A stretch of DNA of 64,000 bases, from assembly GCA_028583415.1 (NCBI GenBank), contig CM053271.1:89205534-89269533 (forward strand), in the 5' to 3' direction. The notes below the pieces were generated by a model. That model saw only the letters and a list, made by a program, of their open reading frames with translations. It did not search any database and was not told the origin of the DNA. Of this stretch, positions 11,791 through 23,632 are shown one piece after another. Position 1 is the stretch's first letter. The number at the start of each line of letters is the position of its first letter. The position numbers and the translations under genes were made by a program. Origin of the DNA: Protea cynaroides. Its lineage: Eukaryota > Streptophyta > Magnoliopsida > Proteales > Proteaceae.

Positions 11791-13003
11791 AAAATTTGAT
11801 GTTCAATCAAGATCTAGATTCATGACTTCCATTGATTCATTTAGAAAGATAATACGGATGGATCTCAAGGTGGGAGATCAAGACAATTCCCTAATTGTAG
11901 GGGCCTCTCACCCTAAAAAGGTGGATATGGTTGCAGTTTGATTTTCTTTTCCAAAGACATTGAAATCTAATGGAGAAATATTGAGATTCTAGACATCTAG
12001 AGGAGTGGAAGAAGTCACATGCACAATCAAGGATGACTCAACCAAACAAGAGTTAGATCCCTCATAAGGGTGATTGGGTAAACATTATCTAAGTCAATTT
12101 AATTGAATTTGATTAAGCCATGTGTTCAGTCTTGGGACCTCATGATTCCAAAATGGATAATCAGTGGTACCAAGGTCTGGCCAATTGGATTACCAAATTC
12201 GATGAAATTGAAATGGATATATTAATCCGTCGTCCTTATTAGGGATGGTTAGCAAAAGCGGTTCATAGATGAACAAACTAGTAAATTTCTTCTTGACCAT
12301 GGTATTTATGTCTTGACAGGATTTTATGTTCGTTTTTTGAAATCGATGTGTTAACAATGAGAGATTCGACACATCGAGCTTACTTAATGGAAGGTGTATA
12401 GTGACCGTCTACTATGATGTAGAACAAGTGTATACACACCTCATACTCCCAATGGGTGAGAGTTCAAGATGCTCATCGTGTAGATTCTAACATGTTGACC
12501 AATCGAGGACAAAAACGGACAGAACTTCGACGTCTCAAACATGGATGTCATGGTTAAGCAGACTTTACTGGGTCGGTTCAAGGATGAACCAAAAATAACA
12601 AACATTGAGCTACAATCTGGGTTAGGACAGAAAAGACCACCTTGACGAGGATGGGGTAACCTATCACCGAATGCTCGATGAATAATGGGCCCCCATTCCC
12701 TTTATATACTATGTTGCAAGGATCCAAACGACGTGGAGTAGCATAACGCATTCCCAGGCGGATCCAAGAAACTTTCGTTAGAGGCTGCTCACCTGTCGTG
12801 GTCTCACAAAGTACAGGCCAAGGCTGTGTGTTTCACCTAGCGGGCTGCCCCATATGCATGGGACCCGGTTCGGCTACTCGCACGAATGTGTGACTGAACC
12901 CATTCCCCCCAAAGCAATATTATACAAGCATAAATATAGTATCCTAAAATCTAGCATCCAATTCACACAAGGAAAGTTTTCATTTAGGAGTTTGACATTT
13001 ATA
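11791..13003 (-). other. E6 untranslated region next to PBS
   Basis: Unique, non-repetitive sequence between the tandem arrays and the PBS. No open frame shows similarity to gag, pol or a known extra ORF. Likely the 5' leader of E6 (minus strand). Confidence 0.5.
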
Positions 13004-13021
13004 TCCCCAGTGAAGTCGCCA
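13004..13021 (-). other. E6 primer binding site
   Basis: On the minus strand TGGCGACTTCACTGGGGA, one base from the LTR end. This type of PBS is, to my knowledge, the tRNA-Arg primer site of Tat/Ogre elements. It is unlike the tRNA-Met site of every other element here. Confidence 0.65.
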
Positions 13022-13022
13022 C

Positions 13023-14843
13023 TGTGAGGACAAAGATGGAAATCTTTTGAAGTCGCCACCTAGATTTAGGTCTAGGACCTTAGAAATGTGAAATCTCACC
13101 CCAAGGTAAGACTTCGATTGACTCATGACCCTTAGATTGGAATTCTGGTCCATCAGAGATTAGGTAAGCGTCAGGTTACGGTTATGGGAAGGGGTTAGGC
13201 ACCCAAACCGCCCGATCAAAATCGGTCTCCTATACCTTTCCTATGCTAGACTTTATTTGTTAAGCCAAACCAAACCAAGTGGTTTGATATCATTGAACCG
13301 AATCTGTATCCATCAGATTGCCTACGTATTACGGATTTATTCCGAAAATCAGGTTCACCATCGTAGTTCAGGTGTGATTAAAGTTTATGGCTGTGATTTA
13401 TGCTAGTGCATGATTAAGTTTATTTGTTCAAGTTGAAATTTATGCTTGAATGTTTGAGAAAACCTTATGGGTTAGGATCTGGATAGTCCATGTGGACTGA
13501 TAGATAGTCCTAGTGGATCTAAGGATAACCCTATTTGGGTTGGAATATGGATAATATCCTAGTGGATCTATGGATAATCCAAGTGGACTAAGATGTGGAT
13601 AAATATCCTAGTGGATCTATGGATAGTCCAAGTGGACTAAATGTGTGGATAACCCTATTTGGGTTAAAATATGGGGGATATCCTAGTGGATCTATGGATA
13701 GTCCAAGTGGACTAAATTGTGGATCCGAATTTGGGTTTACCCCAAATGGCCTACGTATCCTAGGGTTTGACCTAGGAATCAGAATCCGCGTAGTTCGGGC
13801 TTGGGTTGAAATGGATGGGTTGAGCTAGGTTAGACCAAAACTGGTTTGAACTGAGTTGACTGGACTGATTGGAATTAACTGGGTTTTCTCTCCTTGTCAT
13901 TTCACGGGTCATTTCTGCTGTCATCCCGCATGGAATTTTCCGATAGCCTTTATTCCAAATTTTTTGTGTTCATTTTGTAGAACATTAAAAATAAGGAATA
14001 TAGGAACTTGAATCACCTCATTTGGAAGTAAAATGGTCAACTTATGAATTTTTGAAGTTTAAGCGGACCAATTATCGATAATTTGGCTGACCATTCTGCA
14101 TGAGATCCTTCGGAGGCTTCTACCAGAAATATTTTACGTCCACTTTGTAGAGCACTAAAAATGGAACATAATGAGACTGGAATCACCTGAATCCGATGTA
14201 GAACGGAAAAGATATGCAGCTTTGAAGTTCTGACGATAATTTTGCATGCAAGCTTGCATGGGACCCTGGTGACTTCTACCCGGGATTTTTTACGTCCACT
14301 TTGTAGAACATCATGAATGAAGAATAATGGTCTTGGAATCATCTGAATCCGATGTAGAACGGGAAAGATATGAAGCTTTGAAGTTCTAACGATCATTTTG
14401 CATGCAAGTTTGCATGGGACCCACTGGTAACTTCTACCCGGGATTTTTTACGTCCACTTTATAGAACATCATGAATGAAGAATAATGGTCTTGGAATCAT
14501 CTGAATCCGATGTCGGATGATCAAGATATGATGATTTGAAATTCAAACGATCCGACTTAGGATAATTTGCATGAAGGCCCCTGGGATTATTTATAATAAT
14601 TTCAGAAACCTCCCTTATATGTATCATCCGACTAAAATGGTTATATCTTCCTCATTTGATATCGGAATTGAGCAATTCTAGTCTCGTTTCGAAGATAATT
14701 CTATGACCTATGCATCTATGCAGATAATAGCCCATGACCCTGCTGTGGGGATCAATGAAAAATCATAAATCTTTGGATTAAAGGTCAGAAACCTGCCATA
14801 TTGGTTCATTTATGCCAAGGGTGGCAAAAATGGGGTGCTTACA
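13023..14843 (-). repeat. E6 LTR, 1821 bp
   Basis: Ends in TG/CA on the minus strand (TGTAAGCACC...CCTCACA). Internally it has two repeat arrays: 13480-13760, with GGATAGTCCAAGTGGACTAA and CCTAGTGGATCTATGGATA units, and 13920-14530, with three to four units of about 150 bases each containing TTTTTACGTCCACTTTGTAG and GGAATCATCTGAATCCGATG. Confidence 0.7.
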
Positions 14844-15516
14844 CCATGACCGTTCTTCATGGGGTGTATATTGTGTCATTCTGGGTGCTTGTGGGGCGAC
14901 GGTACCGTTTTCATTGGGCATTTCCACACATTCGTGCATATAGGTGCGGCAGCCACCGATCCTTTCTATAGCACAGTGCAAACTTTAAACCGGACCAAAG
15001 ATATGATTTGACTGCATGCATATGTATTGTTGCATTGTTTTGTTTGCTCATTGAGCCGTGATGAGTGCTCACCCTTTCGACGTCGAATATTTTTAGTTGA
15101 TGATGCATGTACGACTGTTGAAGATTATGTTAGTGCTCCAGTGTATGGGAACGTGGCGGCGATGGAAGTGGAAGAGGAAGTGGATACACATGACTCCTCT
15201 TGCGAGTGCAACTCATGTGTATTCGATTAGTTATTTTTCTAGTTTTCTTTATTTGAATTTATTAAGGACATGTATTTGATATTTATCTATGTCTCAATTG
15301 ATACAGAATAATTTTCTATTTAGATATTAATATCACAGTAGATTCTCAGTTCATTTTATTATAAGACTTTCGCTATTGTGTATTTACTCTGATTGTGAAT
15401 ATGGTTGTATGGGGTTTAGATAAAACGGATATAGCCTACTCGAGATCCTGGTTGAACCGTTGATTTGTTAACGGTTCATCACACCATTCTGAATAGTGCA
15501 GAATTGGGGTGTGACA
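14844..15516 (+). repeat. E3 5' LTR (3' part only)
   Basis: Matches 36524-37196 of the 3' LTR and ends GTGTGACA. The missing first ~1.5 kb should lie on the far side of E6, left of the window. CCATG (14844-14848) is the expected target duplication of E6. Confidence 0.85.
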
Positions 15517-15519
15517 ACT

Positions 15520-15531
15520 TGGTATCAGAGC
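15520..15531 (+). other. E3 primer binding site
   Basis: Perfect TGGTATCAGAGC, three bases after the LTR end; tRNA-Met type. Confidence 0.9.
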
Positions 15532-15795
15532 ACTCAGGCCTTGTCCACTGAACTAGCACACATTCATGACAAATTGTGATCAGAGATTGGATAAAAGTAA
15601 AAACATTAATATTAACTCATTATAAGCACACATGATATTTGAGACCAAATTTAAAAAGAGAATAACGCATCTATTAAAGGAAGAATAAATTTAAATATAA
15701 TGTTAAAGAAACAAACGTATATACATAGTTAAAACAGAGTATAGTCCACAACCCGGACAGTTACTCTGTAGTATAAAGAAATAGAAAAGATACAA

Positions 15796-16019
15796 TCATG
15801 AAGCTGGAGGCGAAGGAGGAGGCGGCACCTCACGATCTCTATCATAGTCCTCAGCGTAGACTCTAGTCAACCAGGCTATCTGAGTCTGGGTCGTCTGCAG
15901 ACTAGTTGTAAGATCGGCTACCCGCTGATCAGTTCGGTGCTGAGCCTCCATGAGCTCTCCCATCCTCATGGTTGATGTTCGCTGGGAGTCTAGTAGCTCA
16001 TCCACTCTCACCCGCTGAG
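15796..16019 (-). pseudogene. E3 antisense ORF, C-terminal piece
   Basis: Minus-strand C terminus of the antisense extra ORF: heptad-like MGELMEAQ and QRVADLTTSLQTT, then AWLTRVYAEDYDRD and a proline-rich tail ending at a TGA. It aligns with the end of the E2 ORF, including the ~30 residues that E2 loses to an early stop. Its upstream part continues at 28061 on the other side of the E2 insertion. Confidence 0.85.
16015..16019. repeat. Target site duplication of E2 (CTGAG)
   Basis: CTGAG directly precedes the E2 end at 16020 and recurs at 28061-28065 directly after the other end. A 5-bp duplication is standard for Ty3/gypsy integrase. Confidence 0.95.
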
Positions 16020-18325
16020 TGTCACACCCCAATTCCACACTGTTCAGAATGGTGTGATGAACCGCTAGCAAACCAACGATTCAACCAGGATCTCGAGTAG
16101 GCTATATCTGTGTTATCTAAACTCCCATACATCCATAATCATAATCAGAGTAAATACACAATAGCGGAAGTCTTATAATAAAATGAACTGAGAATCTACT
16201 GTGATATTAATATTTAAATAGCAAATTATTCTGTATCAACTGAGACATAAATAATTATCAAATACATGTCTTTATTAAATCCAAATAAAGAAATCTAGAA
16301 ACTATCTAATCGAATACACATGAGTTGCACTCGCAAGAGGAGTCGTGTATCTACTTCAGCTTCAGCTTCCATCGTCGCTACGTTCCCGTATGCTGGAGCA
16401 TTCATATAATCTTCAACGGTACAACCTGCATCATCAACTAAAAATATTCGACGTCGAGGGGGTGAGCACACATCACGGCTCAGTGAGTAGACAAAACAAT
16501 GCAACAGTACATATGCATGCAATCAATTCATATCTTTGGTCTGGTTTATAGTTTGCAATGCACAATAGAAAGGTTGGGTGATCAAAGGTTAACGTTTATT
16601 GACCCCGCCTCTATACACAGGGTGTGGAAGTCCGCCCGAAGGTTAACGTTTATCGTCGTCCCCATCCACCCTAATCATGAACATTATATAACAAAGGTTA
16701 ACATTTATTGCTATATAGTGCCATACCAACACGTAATCCCCTGTTAGCGAGGGCTTGCAAACTGGGCTCGCAACTAACCAATCCTAATGCCAAACAGTGT
16801 ATCCAAGGCCTCACCCCAGCATCCCTCAAAATGTCCATAGAGATAGAGCTAAGGCCCCCCGGTAGAGTCAGAGACTACAAGGACCGAGACCATCTCCCCT
16901 GATACTCTACGACATAATAGTTCTGCTAAAGTAATGGTGATACGACGATGCTAATGCACAAGACTTGAGTTAGAGATAGAGCTAAAGTGTTGAGACCCGC
17001 CAAAGGTTAACGTTTATTGACGTTCTCATCACACCTCCTCTGATACTCGCTCGCATCAAGTACACCAACCACACACATACAATCACATGCCTATTCCTAT
17101 CATCATCATCATCATCATGTTATAAACAATAAAATAAATATGCATGAACAACTAATAGAAATATTGGATGGCATGTTGTATGCACATTACAAACATATTC
17201 GCATAAAATCAAGCATGGCATTGGACTCAAGAAAATAGAAAACAGTTTGTTATTAACCAATTAGTGTAGAGTTCTGTTTCCTCACCTTAGCTTGCTAATA
17301 GATACTTTTCCAAGCTTTATAATCACCTTTATATTGTTATTGTATTGCTAGAAGACCTAACAAAGTCAATAAAATTTAATTAGAATTTATTTAGAATTTA
17401 AAAACCATTCTGTTAACTGAGGGTCGGAGGTAGGGTTGGAGTCATGATCGACCCTGGGTGCGACCCTCCCCAAACTCTAAACTTCCCGAACACTGAGGGT
17501 CGATAGTTAAGATCACCTAGGGTCGGATGGTCATCGACCCTCGGTGCGACCCTCGGTGTACTTTGGTCGATTTCCCTATTTTAGTCCATTCTTTGTGCTT
17601 GGGATCCTATGGCTTGCTCCTACATTCCATTCTACATTCATTCCATGGTCTGAAACCATGAATCATCCACCTAAAATAGCTTTCATACATTCTCCTATGG
17701 TTTCCATGAAAACCTAACCATGGGTTGATGGTTTGGGTTTCTCCGAGATCACATTCTCATCAATATCTAACCTAAGGTCTATAGAAACTCATGGAATTAG
17801 TATCCATACCTGAGAAGAATACTCCTTCTCTGCAACTCTTCTCTTTTGGCTAAATTCTCTTCCTTGCTTCTCTTCTTCCTCTTTTCATTTTCTTCTCTTT
17901 CTCTCAATTCAATTAGGATTGTGAAAGGAGTGAAAGAGGCTTAGGGATGTCCTTTAAGTAGAGTAGGAACATCCTAAAATAAGTCCCTTTGAGATTAGGA
18001 AAGAATCCAAATCAAAATTCTGAAAATTTCCTAATTTCAGTTTCAGTTCCAACTGAGGGTCGATGGGAGGGTCGACGATCCCGTCAACCCTAGGTTTCTA
18101 ATGAGTCCGACCCTCCCTTCAAAACTGAGGGTTTGACTTTTTGTTTTGGGGGGTCAAACCCTACTTGGCTGGGTATGCGACCCTCCCCTTAAATTAAGTA
18201 TTTTTGGGTCGATTTGATACCTGGGATCTCGATCTCCTTCACGCCCTTGGTCCATTTGACTCGACCATGATAGGTAAACCTGGTTCAAGGTGGTAAGACC
18301 GGGTTAGATTGACACGGGTCTTACA
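16020..18325 (-). repeat. E2 3' LTR, 2306 bp
   Basis: On + it begins TGTCACACC and ends GGGTCTTACA. It contains four copies of AAAGGTTAACGTTTATTG-like motifs (16584, 16638, 16693, 17002), an ATC microsatellite near 17100, and GGGTCGA clusters at 17418-17570 and 18054-18200. Confidence 0.95.
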
Positions 18326-18337
18326 ACTCCCCCTACT
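18326..18337 (-). other. E2 polypurine tract
   Basis: On the minus strand GTAGGGGGAGT abuts the 3' LTR. The pol reading frame runs through it without a stop and into the LTR. Confidence 0.8.
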
Positions 18338-21300
18338 TATAAAAATTTCGTCCTCGAAATTGTACGTACCTTCTGAATCAAATAAGTGACGGTATTGCTT
18401 TCGCGTAGCATTTTCTTCTTCCCATGTAATTTCTTCCATGTCTCTACTTTTCCATGTGAATTTAACATATTAGATATCCCGGTTGCATAGACGTTGAACC
18501 TTTCGGCTGGTGATTTCTGTTAGTGTTACATTGAATGTCAAATCATCAGTCAAATCCGGTAAATCTACTGTCAACACGTGCGTTGGATCCTTGACATACT
18601 TCTTCAATAGGGAAACGTGAAATACGTCATGCACACTCGATATAGATGGTGGTAGTGCTAACTAATAAACCACTTTACCACGCTTAGCTAGAATTTCATA
18701 TGGCCCGACTTATCTTGGACTTAGCTTCCTTTTCTGTCTGAACCTTTTCAATCATCGCATAGGCGATACTTTCAAGAATACTTTATCACCCACGGCGAAC
18801 TCCAGATCTCTGCATCGAGTATCTGCATATTGCTTCTGACGGTTCTGAGCTATTCTTACTCTTTCCTTGATAATGTCGACCACTCGGCAAGTCTCTTCAA
18901 CAAATTTCGGTCCAACAATACTACGTTCTCCAACTTCATTCCAAAATAAAGGAGTTCGACACTTCCTGCCATACAGTGCTTCATAAGGTGACATCTGTAT
19001 CGTAGCCTGATAGCTATTGTTATAAGAGAACTCGATCAATGGTAACTTTTCATCCCATGATCCTTTGAAATCAATTACACATGCTCGTAGCATATCTTTT
19101 AGAATCTGAATTGTACGCTCTGACTGTCCGTCTGTCTGTGGGTGGAATGCAGTACTGAACTTCAACGTTGTACCCATAGCCTTTTGCAATCCTTCCCAAA
19201 ACTTGGAAGTAAATCGTGGATCTCTATCAGACACAATGCTTTATGGAAAACCATGTAACCGAACAATATTATCCACATACAACTTTGCTAATCTTTCCAG
19301 TGTATACTGAGGTCGTATAGGTATAAAGCGAGTTGTTTTAGTCAGGAGGTCCACAATCACCCAAATTGCGTCAACTACTCGAGGAGTCAGTGGTAGTCCC
19401 GTGACGAAGTCCATAGTGATGCAGTCCCATTTCCATGCTGGTTCTGGTAATGACTGTAACAGTCCTCCGGGTCTTTGTCGTTCAGCCTTTACCTTCTGAA
19501 AATTTAGGCATTGAGACACGAACTTGACTACATCTGCTTTCATTCCCCTCCACCAATATAGTTTCTTTAGATCATGATACATTTTGTACTTCCAGGATGT
19601 ATCGAATAGATGGTGGTATGGGCTTCTTTCATCAGTCGGTGTCTAATGTCCATACTTTCTGTTTCAGGTACACATATTCTTCCTTTGTATCTCAGTACTC
19701 TTTCTTCGTCCAAGGTGAACTCAGGATTAGTCCTACCTTTCTCGATATCTTCTTGTACTATTCTCAGAAAAGGATCTGATTTGATAGCTGTCTTCACTTC
19801 ATCCATTATGTCCGGTATAATCTTCAATGCAGCGAACATGTTCAAAAACTGATGAACAAACCCTTGGTTGGCTGACTCATCCGTTGCGTCTATCACATAT
19901 TGCTCATTGTCGTGATTGAATACCATTTTCGGTAGTACACATTGCTGCAGTTGTGCTAACCTCTCCTTGCGATTTTATCATTGCTTTTCTTCTTAACGCA
20001 TCCGCTACTACGTTCGCTTTTTCCGGATGATACTGGATATCACAATCATAGTCTTTCAATAGTTCCAGCCATCTTCTTTGTCTTATATTCAACTCCTTCT
20101 GATTAAATAAATAAGTAAGACTTTTATGGTCCAACTTAATCTGAAATTTCTCTCCGTATAGATAATGTCTCCATATCTTGACAGCATGTACTACTGCCGC
20201 TAACTCCAAATCATGGGTAGGGTAATTTTTCTCATGTATCTTCAATTGTCTTGAGGCATAAGCAATTACTTGCTCTCCTTGCATAAGCACACATCCTAGT
20301 CCCAGTCCCGATGCATCAGTGTATAAAGTAAATGTCTATCTTGGAACGGGAATAGTCAAAATCGGAGTGGATATCAATATGGTCTTCAACGTTTGGAAAC
20401 TCTTCTCACATTTATCGGTCCACACGAACTTTTCACCTTTCTTAGTCAAACTGGTAAGAGGTACGACAATCCGAGAATAGTCTTCTACGAATCTCTGATA
20501 ATAACCAGCTAGACCCAGAAAACTTCTAATTTCTGAAACGCTCTTTGGTGCTTCCCACTTTACAATAACCTCGATCTTGCTGGGGTCCACCTTGATTCCT
20601 TCAACGGATACTACATGGCCTAAGAAGGTGACTTCACTTAGCCAAAACTCACACTTTGAAAATTTGGCATATAGCTTCTCTTTCCTTAAACGTTGTAGGG
20701 CGACGTTTAGGTTCTTGATATGAGTTTCTTCGTCCTTGGAGTATACCAATATATCATCAATAAATACTATACCCGACGTATCCAACATATCATGAAAGAC
20801 CCGGTTCATTAGTTCCATAAAAGTTGCTGGTGCGTTTGTTAATCCAAAAGACATGACCAAGAACTCATAATGTCCATATCTGGTCCTAAAAGCTATCTTC
20901 GGAATATCACCTTCTTTAATCTTCAACTGATGATAGCCTGATCGAAGATCGATCTTAGAAAATACCTTTGCTCCTTGCAACTGATCGAACAAGTCATCGA
21001 TCCGAGGTAGTGGATATCGATTCTTGATTGTCAGTTTATTCAACTCCCGATAGTCGATGCATAATCGAACGCTACCGTCCTTCTTCTTCACGAATAACAC
21101 CGGCGCTCCCCATGGTGATATACTGGGTCGAATATAACCCTTGTCCAGCAGTTCCTGTAGTTGCACTTTCAGTTCCTTCAGTTCAGTAGGAGCCATTCTG
21201 TAAGGTGCTTTTGATACTGGTGTGGCTCCAGGTACAAGGTCTATCACAAACTCTGTGGCTTGGTCAGGTGGTAATCCTGGTAGTTCCTCTGGAAATACGT

Positions 21301-21810
21301 CGGGATAGTCCCGCACGACTTCAATATCTTCCATTTGTGGTGCTTCCTTGGTTAGGTCGACCATTGACACTAGATACCCGACTGCCCCCTTCTCAAGGCA
21401 CTTCTTAGACTTTAGTGCTGAGAGTATGAGCTTGCGTCTACGGGAAAGTTTGGTTCCCGAAAAACTAAATTCTACTCCTTCTTTGTCTTTAAATGTTAGC
21501 TTCTTTTCGGCGCATAATAGGTTTGCAGAATGCCGAACTAACCAGTCCATTCCCAAGATGACGTCAAAGTCTGCCATCTCAAGTTGTATCAAGGTTGTAT
21601 CTAAGGTTTTCTCGCCAATGAGAACTGGACATGGTCCATAGCCTTTCTCTAATTCCACTTCTAACCCCATCGGTGACCGTACAAGTAATTTGTAGTCTAA
21701 TGTTTTGATGGGTAAGTTTATCTTCTTTCCGAATGACACAGATATGAATGAATGAGTAGCTCCTAAATCAAAGAGTACTCCGACGGGTACGCCATTTATA
21801 GGTACGATTC
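18338..21810 (-). pseudogene. pol: E2 pol: protease, RT, RNase H, integrase, chromodomain (disrupted)
   Basis: Protease near 21767 reads FDLGATHS, so the catalytic Ser of D-S-G is Leu. RT is intact through YRELNKLTIKNR and FIDDILVYS (Asp pair 20754-20759). RNase H starts at LYTDASG (about 20320). Integrase has YWWRGMKAD, TMDFVTGLP, MSDRDPRF and SERTIQ; the chromodomain has ITWEEEN at about 18415-18430. Breaks: TAG 20336, frame changes near 19915 and 19575, stop at 19241, TGA 18752, TAG near 18664. The last matches CAG in E3. The element would need its proteins supplied in trans. Confidence 0.92.
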
Positions 21811-21880
21811 CTGTGATTTATTTAACTTAGTCTACATGCTCATACAATGTAATTACAACTTTAAAAAGTTTCAGTGATAC
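21811..21880 (-). other. Candidate gag-protease intron (E2), 70 bp
   Basis: On the minus strand it begins GTATCACTG and ends AAATCACAG, with GACTAAG about 19 bases from the 3' end. Splicing joins DVVTG to IVPINGVP in frame. Without splicing Gag ends at TAA 21863-21861. Confidence 0.65.
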
Positions 21881-23123
21881 CTGTGACCACATCGGGTGAT
21901 GCGGCAGCATCCTCGGATGTAACAGCATATACCCGTCCCTGATGGAACTGCTTCTTGGGCTTAGGGCACTCCCTTGCCATATGTCCCGGTTGGTTGCAGT
22001 TATAACACTTCGAGCTTTCAGAATTTGGCTTTGGCTGGAGTTGAGCTACTGGAGTAGTCTTGGTTGCAGCAGTAAAATTCTAAGGGCGGAAAGGCTTATA
22101 TGTCTTGTTATTGCCTCCGTTGTAAGAATTTCCAGCTGGCCTTTTGGTACCCCGATTCTGTGTGAAATAACTCTCCTTTTGGCTCGATTCAATAACTCGA
22201 GCTATTTGGACAGATTCATTATAAATCTTCTTTTCTAAGCCCAGAACGTGCTCTCTGATGCTTCCTCTCAGTCCTGTAACGAACCTACGGGTTTTGGTGT
22301 CTTCTTCCTGCATACTAAGTGGTGCGAAGAAAAACAGCTCTTCATAGCACTGTTGATATGCATCCACTGACATCTGTCCCTGATATAGACTCAGGAACTC
22401 CTTCTTTATATAATCTCTGAAGCTTCGTGGAAAATATTTCTCAAAGAAAGCTTCTTTGTAAACAGCCCAAGTCAGTTGGGCATGCTTGGTCAATAAGTAA
22501 GCCCTGGCTGATTTCCACCAATGATGTGCGTCACCCTTTAGCATGAAGGTGTCACATAATACTTTTTCTTCCTCTGTAATAGTCATCATGAGGAAATTTC
22601 TTTCCATCTCGTCTATCCAGTGTGCTGGCCATAATGGATCAGACGGTTTGCCATTAAATTCCCTGGGCTTCATCTTCAAAAACCTCTCAACCAGTCGAGA
22701 GTAATCCATCTGATTTTGGGGGTATGCCCCAAATATAGGGGGTGGATACAGATAATTAACATGAGCTGCTTCCGGATCAGGTACTGGAATTTGTGCAGCA
22801 GGTTGTTGAGGTGTCTAAGGTGCTGGGTGGTTACCCACCGGTGCTGCACTGGCTTGTCCCGTCTGCATGGGTGTAGCATGAGCAGCCTGGAACATGATTC
22901 CCATTGCAACCTGCATTTGAGCCTGTGCGTGTTGCATCTGTTGCAGCTGCTGAGCTAGGTTCATAACTACGGTTGCTAGTTCCGGTGGTGAAGGTGGCAA
23001 ATTTATAGGATTTGCCTGATCTGGATTTCCTGAGACATGTACATTCTCCTGGCTAGTTTCCTCCACAGGTGGTGGTGGTGGAACTGCATTTCGGCTCTGT
23101 CTGGTTACTCTTCTTCCAGATAT
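21881..23123 (-). pseudogene. gag: E2 gag (disrupted)
   Basis: Proline/glutamine-rich N terminus (QLQQMQHAQAQMQ), capsid with PLWPAHWIDEMERNF, DAHHWW and VDAYQQCYEELFF, then one CCHC knuckle (CYNCNQPGHMAREC, about 22007-21966). The start codon equivalent to the E3 ATG is ATA at 23123. Stops at 22815 and 22080 stand where E3 has glutamine codons. Gag would assemble the particle and bind RNA. Confidence 0.88.
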
Positions 23124-23149
23124 ATTTTTCTTCTGAGATGGGTGGTGCC

Positions 23150-23632
23150 TGAAAATCATCCAAAATAAGTGAGAAATCATTGATATTCCATGTAGGCACG
23201 TTAACCGATGTAAACTTTCAAATTTCAATTCATTTTATGAAAAAAATACTGTCTTTTCTATGCAGGGTCGATGGTGAGGGTCGATGGTATGTCCGACCCT
23301 TAGTATCCGACCCTGGGAATAACCTGTTCTTCTTCCAGAGCTGAGGGTCGATGTGGGGTCAATGGGTGTCCGACCCTCAGTTCCGACCCTTAGTTTTCTG
23401 TCAGATTCCCGAGAGCCGAGGGTCGATGGGAGGGTCGATCCGAGGGTCGATGGGAGGGTCAAATTGTCCGACCCTCAGACCAAAAATCAGATTTTTAAGA
23501 TCCGATTTTGAGTCATTTCTTATTATTTCCCTCCCATTTCGACTCGTCTGTACCCTTTGAGTTGCTACAGTGCCACTCCACTATTTTTGGTCGGTTTGAG
23601 TCCGGGTTTCGACGTCCACGTCATCCATACAG
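23150..23632. promoter_or_regulatory. Divergent region between gag and antisense ORF (E2)
   Basis: Non-coding stretch separating the minus-strand gag from the plus-strand ORF. It holds a dense cluster of GGGTCGA/TCGACCC-type motifs (about 23262-23480), an acceptor-like TTTTCAG on the minus strand at 23149, and a donor-like CAG/GTATGTTC on the plus strand at 23632. The equivalent E3 region is 29723-30201. The promoter role is an inference; no clear TATA box is seen. Confidence 0.4.

Larger units (their letters stand above)
8795..14843 (-). mobile_element. E6: non-coding Tat/Ogre-like LTR element (partial)
   Basis: Read on the minus strand: LTR from 14843 (TGTAAGCACCCCA) down to 13023 (...CCTCACA), PBS at 13021-13004, then a non-coding leader and about 2.9 kb of tandem repeats down to the E1 insertion. 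No gag or pol motif is visible in any frame of the part seen. The PBS TGGCGACTTCACTGGGGA resembles that of Tat/Ogre elements (from memory). Its right end abuts an internal point of the E3 LTR, so E6 is inserted in E3. The other LTR should lie left of the window. Confidence 0.7.

Noticed and set aside
14037..14396. 119-codon minus-strand ORF
   Set aside because: Made of the ~150-bp repeats inside the E6 LTR; the repeated peptide reflects DNA repetition, with no known domain.
21205..21641. Plus-strand ORFs over E2 pol
   Set aside because: Shadows of the conserved pol frame on the opposite strand, found in all copies at the same place.
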